From: Xanthobacteraceae bacterium 501b
Lineage (GTDB): Bacteria; Pseudomonadota; Alphaproteobacteria; Rhizobiales; Xanthobacteraceae
Reading direction: 5' to 3'
NCBI GenBank assembly: GCA_000378025.1
Contig: KB899087.1
Coordinates: forward strand, 4,459,501 to 4,523,500
DNA: 64,000 nucleotides
The notes beneath the pieces are model-generated. The model did no database searches, was not told where the DNA came from, and was given only the letters and a program-made list of their open reading frames with translations. A program made the translations under genes and the position numbers. Positions 59,000 through 64,000 of the stretch are shown in pieces (position 1 is the stretch's first letter; the number at the start of each line of letters is the position of its first letter).

Positions 59000-59286
59000 T
59001 GGCCATTGAGCCCGGCGACATCCGCCGCATTTTAACCCCTGCCGCCGCGCCGGTGACGCGCGAGACCATGCGCGCCGACATTGCGCGGATGCTGCACGAG
59101 GACCCCGAGGAGATCGGCGGCGGCGACAGCCTTCTCGACCTCGGCCTCGATTCCATGCGGGCGATGAATCTGGTGCTGAAATGGAGCGAGGGTGGGCTGG
59201 CGCTCGACTTCGCCACCTTCGCGGAGAACCCGACACTGGACGGCTGGTGGGCGCTGGTCGAGGCCCGGCAGCGCGTGGGCGCCTGA
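58999..59286 (+). CDS. Stand-alone aryl carrier protein
   Basis: A 95-residue carrier protein. The phosphopantetheine site is LLDLGLDSMRAMNLV with Ser52, and LALDFATFAENPTLDGWWALVEA is the last helix. LGLDSMR and the WW near the end match the aryl carrier domain of EntB. It accepts 2,3-dihydroxybenzoate from EntE and presents it to the condensation domain of EntF. The ATG overlaps the isochorismatase stop (TGATG). The dedicated phosphopantetheinyl transferase (EntD) is not in the window. Confidence 0.92.
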   Translation: MAIEPGDIRRILTPAAAPVTRETMRADIARMLHEDPEEIGGGDSLLDLGLDSMRAMNLVLKWSEGGLALDFATFAENPTLDGWWALVEARQRVGA

Positions 59287-59290
59287 ACGC

Positions 59291-62200
59291 ATGATCGAAC
59301 CGCAGGCCCATCCGCTCACCGAGGCGCAATCCGGTCTGTGGTACGCGCAGCGGCTCGACCCGACCAATCCGCTGTTCAACACCGGCCAATCCATCGAACT
59401 GACCGGCCCTCTGGACCGCGCGGCCTTCGCGGCGGCGCAGGCGCAGGCGGTGACCGAGGCCGACGCGCTCGCCCTGCGCCTGATCGACGCCCCCGGTGGG
59501 CCCATGCAGGTGATCGACCCGGCGCAGCGTCCGGTGCTTGATGTGATCGACCTTTCGCGGGAGATCGACCCGCTGGCGGCGGCTCAGGCGGAGATCGCCC
59601 GCGACATGGCGGCCCCGATCGACCCGACGCGCGACAAACTCGCCGCCGAACGGCTGTTCGTGCTGGGACGCGAGCGGCATATCTGGCAGCAGCGCATCCA
59701 CCATCTCGCCATTGACGGCTATGGGATGATCCTGCTCACCCAGCGGGTGGCCGAACTCTACAATGCCCGCAGGCGGGGCACCGAGCCCGGTGCGCCGCTG
59801 CCCGGCCTTGCCGCCGCCTTTGCCGACGATGCGGCCTATCGCGGCTCCGAGAAGCGGGAAAAGGACGGCGCCTATTGGCGCGCGCTGTTCGCGGACGCGC
59901 CTGAAGTGGCGAGCCTCGCGCCCGGCAACCCTTTGAGCGCGCCGGCCTTCCACCGCCGCGCGGTGGAGATCGACGGCGCCGCCTTCGCGCGGCTGCGGGC
60001 GGTGGCCGAGCGCATGGCGATCCCGTGGCCAGACGTGGTGACGGCGCTGACGGCGGCCTATGTCGGACGCCACACCGGCACGCCCGAGGTGATCGTCGGC
60101 GTGCCGTTCATGGCGCGGCTCGGCAGCGCGGCGGCGCGGGTGCCGGCGATGCTGATGAACGTGCTGCCGCTGCGCGTCGACCTGACGGAGGGCGGCGATC
60201 TCGGCGCCTATCTCGGCGCGGTGGCGAAAAGCCTTGCCCGCACCCGCCGGCACGGGCGCTACCGCTCCGAGCAGTTGCGCCGCGACCTTAAGCGGGTCGG
60301 CGGCCAGCGCCGGCTGCACGGGCCGCTGATCAATCTTCTGCCCTTCGACGAAACGCCGCGCTTTGAAGGGCTGACCTCCCGGCTGGAGGTGCTGTCGACC
60401 GGGCCGGTGGAGGACATCACCTTCACCTTCCGCCTGCACGGCTCGGAAGGGCTGCGACTGGAGGTCGACGCCAATCCGGATCTCTACGCCGCCGAGGCCG
60501 TTGCGGCGCACGCCGCCCGGCTGGCGCATTTCATCGCGGCGGCCAGCGCGGCCGAAAACCTCGACGATGTGCCCACCGCGACGCCGGAGGAGGCGCAGCG
60601 CCACCTTTACGACCTTAACGCCACCGACCACGCCGTGCCCGACACCACGCTCGCCGCGCTGATCGAGGCGCAGATGGCGGCGACGCCGCAGGCGCCGGCG
60701 CTGCACTTTGCCGGGGAGGCTATGGACTATGCCACTCTGGAAGCGCGCAGCCGGGCGCTGGCGGCGCGCCTGGTGGCGGCGGGCGAGGGCGGTATCGTCG
60801 CGGTGGCACTGCCGCGCTCCATCGATCTGGTGGTGGCGCTGGTCGCGGTGCTGCGGGCGGGGCTTGCCTATCTGCCGCTCGACCTCGCCCAGCCCGATGC
60901 GCGGCTCTCTCGCATCCTGGCCTCGGCCCAGCCGAGGCTGACACTGGCGCGGGCGGAGGACGCCCACCGCTTCAAGGGCGAGGCCGAGGTGCTGGTGCCC
61001 GGCGAGTGGCCGGACGTGCCTGTGGGCCATCCTTTGGCCGGCCCGGCGCCGGCGGATGCGGCCTATGTGATCTACACCTCCGGTTCCACCGGCGAACCGA
61101 AAGGCGTGGTGATCGACCACCGCGCCATCGTCAACCGGCTGGAATGGATGCGGGCGCAGTACGGGTTTACCCAAGCCGACCGCATCCTGCAGAAGACGCC
61201 CGTGACGTTCGACGTTTCGGTGTGGGAGCTCTTTCTTCCATTAATGTCAGGTGCTTGCCTGGTCATCGCCCCGCCGGAGGCGCATCGCGATCCCCTCGCG
61301 CTGGCGCGGATCATCGCCGACGAGGCGATCACGACAGCGCATTTCGTGCCCTCCATGCTGGCGGCCTTTCTCGCCGAGCCGGCCGCGCAGGGGCTGAGCC
61401 TCGCCCGCGTGTTCTGCTCCGGCGAGGAGCTGCCGGCGGATCTGCGCGACCGCTTCCACCGCACTCTTTGCGCCGAGCTGCACAATCTCTATGGGCCGAC
61501 CGAAGCGGCGGTGGATGTCAGCTACTGGCCGGCGGGTGCGGATGACGGCTCGCGCCCGGTACCGATCGGCTTTCCCGTGTGGAACACGCGGCTCTATGTG
61601 CTCGACGGGCGGGGCCGCCCGCAGCCGCCTGATGTGCCGGGCTACCTCTTCCTTGGCGGGGTGCAGCTGGCGCGCGGCTATCTCGGCCGCGATGACCTGA
61701 CAGAAGAGCGCTTCCTTCCCGATCCGTTCCGGCCGGGCGAGCGGATCTATGCCACCGGCGATCTCGCTCTGTGGCGGCCGGATGGGGCGGTGGTGTTTCT
61801 CGGCCGCTCCGACCATCAGGTGAAGATACGTGGCCTGCGCATCGAGCTAGGCGAGATCGAGGCGGCGGCGATGGAGAGCGGCTTGGTGCGCCAGGCCGTG
61901 ATCCTCGCCCGCGAGGACCGGGGCGTGACCCACCTTGTCGCCTATGTGGTGGCCGAAGCCGGCGCCGACCTCTCCGCTCTGAGGGCCGAAATTGCCGCCC
62001 GCCTGCCCGACTACATGGTGCCGGCGGCGATCGTTGCGCTGGACGAAGTGCCGGTGAACGCCAATGGCAAGCTCGACCGCGCCGCGCTGCCGGCGCCGGA
62101 TTTCGCCAGTTCCGGCAATCGGTTACCAATCACGCCCACCGAGCGGATGCTGGCGGGCCTGTTTGCGACCGAGCTGAAGCTCGGCGCGCCGGTGGCGGCC

Positions 62201-63190
62201 GAGGACGATTTCTTCGCGTTGGGCGGGGATTCGCTCAGTGCCGTCGCGCTGCTGCTGCGGGTGCGCGAGGCGTTCGGGAGCGATCCCGGCCTTGGCGCGC
62301 TGTTCGCCCAGCCGACGGTGGAAGGTTTCGCCCGGCTTCTGGAGGCGGAAGCCCCGGCGCAGGATATGGGTCTCGCCCCGCTCATCACGCTTGTCGAGGC
62401 CGCGTCCGACCTGCCGCCCTTGTTCGTCATCCATCCCGCCGGTGGCATTTCCTGGTGCTACGGGCGGCTGGCGCGGACGCTCAGCCCCCACCGAACGGTG
62501 CATGGCCTGCAGGCGCCGGCACTCGCGCCGGGCGTCGAGCCGCCGGAAAACCTGGAGACGCTGGCCGCCGACTATGTCGAGCGCCTGCGCGTGCTGCAGC
62601 CGCAAGGGCCCTACCATCTCCTTGGCTGGTCGGTCGGTGGCATTCTCGCGCAGGCGATGGCGGTGCGCCTCGCCGGGGACGGCGCGCAGATGGGCGTGGT
62701 GGCGATGCTTGATTCCTACCCCTGCGATGTCTGGCGCGGCGAGCCCGACCCGGGCGAGGACGGCGCCTTGAAGGCGCTGCTCGCCATTGCCGGCCATGAC
62801 CCGGACCGGCTGCCGGCGCTGGCACTGAACCGTGCCTCGGTTCTCGCCTTCCTGCGCGCCTCCGACAGCCCGCTCGGCCAGCTGCCTGACGCGGCGCTGG
62901 ATGGCGTGGTGCGGGTGGTGGCTGGCAATAACCGGCTGGTGCGACAACATTTTCACCGCCGCTATGAAGGCCCGATCCTGCATTTCCACGCCGCGCTGGA
63001 CCATGCCGGGCGCGACCTTTCCCCCATGCAGTGGACGCCCTATGCGGGGTCGGTCGAGGTGATCGAGGTGCCGAGCCTGCACGCCCATCTCACCGGGCCG
63101 GAGGCGGTACAGGTGATCGCCCCGGTGCTGGCGGGGGCGCTTGCGGCGGTTGAGGCACAAGAGAGAAAGTCATGCGTGACAGCGGGTTGA
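59291..63190 (+). CDS. entF: Non-ribosomal peptide synthetase EntF-like (C-A-T-TE, serine-specific)
   Basis: A 1299-residue single-module NRPS, nearly the size of EntF (1293). The condensation domain has HHLAIDG at 137-143; the adenylation domain (about 470-960) has TSGSTGEPKGVV and LYGPTEAAVD. The specificity positions, read by eye from FDVSVW, TAHFVPSM, VFCSGE and NLYGPTEAAVD, give D-V-W-H-F-S-L-V-D, the serine code of EntF. The carrier Ser is 981 in FFALGGDSLSA. The thioesterase Ser is 1114 in GWSVGG, with the usual His near the C-terminus. It should build cyclic or linear 2,3-DHB-serine oligomers. It overlaps entA by 19 bp. Confidence 0.95.
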   Translation: MIEPQAHPLTEAQSGLWYAQRLDPTNPLFNTGQSIELTGPLDRAAFAAAQAQAVTEADALALRLIDAPGGPMQVIDPAQRPVLDVIDLSREIDPLAAAQAEIARDMAAPIDPTRDKLAAERLFVLGRERHIWQQRIHHLAIDGYGMILLTQRVAELYNARRRGTEPGAPLPGLAAAFADDAAYRGSEKREKDGAYWRALFADAPEVASLAPGNPLSAPAFHRRAVEIDGAAFARLRAVAERMAIPWPDVVTALTAAYVGRHTGTPEVIVGVPFMARLGSAAARVPAMLMNVLPLRVDLTEGGDLGAYLGAVAKSLARTRRHGRYRSEQLRRDLKRVGGQRRLHGPLINLLPFDETPRFEGLTSRLEVLSTGPVEDITFTFRLHGSEGLRLEVDANPDLYAAEAVAAHAARLAHFIAAASAAENLDDVPTATPEEAQRHLYDLNATDHAVPDTTLAALIEAQMAATPQAPALHFAGEAMDYATLEARSRALAARLVAAGEGGIVAVALPRSIDLVVALVAVLRAGLAYLPLDLAQPDARLSRILASAQPRLTLARAEDAHRFKGEAEVLVPGEWPDVPVGHPLAGPAPADAAYVIYTSGSTGEPKGVVIDHRAIVNRLEWMRAQYGFTQADRILQKTPVTFDVSVWELFLPLMSGACLVIAPPEAHRDPLALARIIADEAITTAHFVPSMLAAFLAEPAAQGLSLARVFCSGEELPADLRDRFHRTLCAELHNLYGPTEAAVDVSYWPAGADDGSRPVPIGFPVWNTRLYVLDGRGRPQPPDVPGYLFLGGVQLARGYLGRDDLTEERFLPDPFRPGERIYATGDLALWRPDGAVVFLGRSDHQVKIRGLRIELGEIEAAAMESGLVRQAVILAREDRGVTHLVAYVVAEAGADLSALRAEIAARLPDYMVPAAIVALDEVPVNANGKLDRAALPAPDFASSGNRLPITPTERMLAGLFATELKLGAPVAAEDDFFALGGDSLSAVALLLRVREAFGSDPGLGALFAQPTVEGFARLLEAEAPAQDMGLAPLITLVEAASDLPPLFVIHPAGGISWCYGRLARTLSPHRTVHGLQAPALAPGVEPPENLETLAADYVERLRVLQPQGPYHLLGWSVGGILAQAMAVRLAGDGAQMGVVAMLDSYPCDVWRGEPDPGEDGALKALLAIAGHDPDRLPALALNRASVLAFLRASDSPLGQLPDAALDGVVRVVAGNNRLVRQHFHRRYEGPILHFHAALDHAGRDLSPMQWTPYAGSVEVIEVPSLHAHLTGPEAVQVIAPVLAGALAAVEAQERKSCVTAG

Positions 63191-63948
63191 GGGGTAAGGT
63201 CGCGTTGGTGACGGGCGCCGCGGGCGGCATTGGCGCGGCCCTCGTGCGCCAGCTCGCGGCGGAGGGCGTGCGCGTCGTCGCTACCGACCGCGAGGAGGCG
63301 GGACTAAAGGCGCTGGCCGGGGAACTGGGCACGGCTGTTATCCCGTTCCTGCTCGATGTGCGCTCGACCGAGGCGGTCGACGCGTTGGTGGCGCGGATCG
63401 AGCAGGAGATTGGCCCCATTGACCTGCTCGCCCATGTCGCCGGCGTACTCTCTTATGAGCCGGTGACGAGCCTTTCCGACGTGGAGTGGGAGCGGGTGAT
63501 GGACATCAACGCCACCGGCGTTTTCCGGGTGGCGCGGGCGGTGGCGCGGGTGATGATGCCGCGCAATCGCGGGGCGATGGTGGTCGTCTCGTCCAACGCC
63601 GCCGGCATTCCGCGCCATGCCATGGCGGCCTATGCCGCCTCCAAGGCGGCGGCGACCATGTTCACCCGCTGCCTCGGGCTGGAGCTGGCGCCGCACGGCA
63701 TACGCTGCAACATCGTCGCGCCCGGCTCGACCCTGACGCCGATGCAGACCGGCATGTGGGCGGACGAACACGGCGCCGCACGGGTGATCGCCGGCACGCC
63801 GGAGACCTTCAAGTCCGGCATCCCATTGGGAAAGCTGGCGAATCCGGACGATGTCGCCGACGCGGTGCTGTTCCTGCTCTCCGAGCGCGCCGGCCATGTC
63901 ACCATGGCGGATCTCTATGTCGATGGCGGCGCCACGCTGCGCGGCTAG
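63172..63948 (+). CDS. entA: 2,3-dihydro-2,3-dihydroxybenzoate dehydrogenase
   Basis: A 258-residue SDR that makes 2,3-dihydroxybenzoate. The cofactor site is VTGAAGGIGAAL, the Ser is in VVVSSNAAGIPRHAM and the Tyr/Lys in AAYAASKAAAT. NIVAPGSTLTPMQTGMW is the EntA/DhbA signature, separating it from general SDRs. It completes the 2,3-DHB pathway with EntC and EntB. It begins inside the 3' end of entF and ends inside a palindromic repeat. Confidence 0.95.
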   Translation: MRDSGLRGKVALVTGAAGGIGAALVRQLAAEGVRVVATDREEAGLKALAGELGTAVIPFLLDVRSTEAVDALVARIEQEIGPIDLLAHVAGVLSYEPVTSLSDVEWERVMDINATGVFRVARAVARVMMPRNRGAMVVVSSNAAGIPRHAMAAYAASKAAATMFTRCLGLELAPHGIRCNIVAPGSTLTPMQTGMWADEHGAARVIAGTPETFKSGIPLGKLANPDDVADAVLFLLSERAGHVTMADLYVDGGATLRG

Positions 63949-63987
63949 AGCATTTCCCCGATTTATTGAATCGGGTAAATGCTCTAG
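63945..63987. repeat. Palindromic repeat covering the end of entA
   Basis: CTAGAGCATTTCCCCGATT at 63945-63963 pairs with 63969-63987 with one mismatch and a TATTG loop. The entA stop TAG lies inside the left arm. The AGAGCATTTxCCGATT word is a frequent small dispersed repeat in Hyphomicrobiales and can act as a transcription terminator. Confidence 0.88.
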
Positions 63988-64000
63988 CGCCTTGAATCTA

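Noticed and set aside
58235..61174. A 979-codon minus-strand open frame
   Set aside because: It is antisense to entB, the carrier gene and entF; the composition is Arg/His/Gly-rich with no motif.

Overview
The window is GC-rich (high third-position GC throughout) and reads as a chromosome segment of an alphaproteobacterium of the order Hyphomicrobiales (Rhizobiales), most likely near Xanthobacteraceae. This is inferred from the dapF-mtaB-ftsY-ispZ block, the CIRCE-independent style of short GC-rich leaders, and several palindromic dispersed repeats of the kind common in that order. No phage, transposase, plasmid replication gene or CRISPR array is visible.

Layout. 1-2753: an edge-truncated TenA-like gene, an SDR, and a TetR gene coupled to an HPP membrane protein. 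2862-9548: a purine catabolism operon that could take guanine through xanthine and urate to allantoin (uricase, FAD subunit and fused Fe-S/Mo subunit of a xanthine dehydrogenase, guanine deaminase, fused OHCU decarboxylase/HIU hydrolase). 9568-15281: a convergent five-gene operon (substrate-binding protein, permease, ATPase, flavin-dependent monooxygenase, flavin reductase) with a divergent TetR regulator. 15457-18137: a Tat-exported two-subunit molybdenum hydroxylase. 18212-21117: gabD, a DUF1428 protein and a Bax-inhibitor-1 protein. 21347-25476: the ybbP-ybbA exporter pair divergent from tesA, the same arrangement as in E. coli. 25617-28835: an SGNH-fused acyltransferase and an aldo/keto reductase.

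28876-36909 is mostly housekeeping: ispZ, ftsY, mtaB, dapF on the minus strand, then a secreted GyrI-like protein, rlmN, a small membrane protein and argG on the plus strand. 37040-44739 holds an SDR/AraC divergent pair, a stress-type FMN-binding protein, a site-2 protease with CBS domains, two small unknown proteins, typA, a GNAT enzyme and the yggU/yggT pair. A tRNA-Ala(CGC) lies at 44976-45051, followed by the frameshifted remnant of a methyltransferase. 45572-50102 is an envelope block: a multi-pass protein of unknown function, a ClpP-fold protein, a tiny membrane protein, LemA and two TPM-domain proteins. BrkB and UDP-glucose dehydrogenase follow on the minus strand.

53079-63948 is a catecholate siderophore locus: a FepB-like binding protein, a YncE-like beta-propeller, then tightly overlapping entC, entE, entB (isochorismatase only), a free-standing aryl carrier protein, an EntF-like NRPS (C-A-T-TE with a serine specificity code) and entA. 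Together these predict an enterobactin-type 2,3-dihydroxybenzoyl-serine product. It is preceded by an unusually AT-rich intergenic region with two inverted repeats that probably hosts iron-responsive control. No TonB-dependent receptor, inner-membrane iron transporter or phosphopantetheinyl transferase is inside the window.
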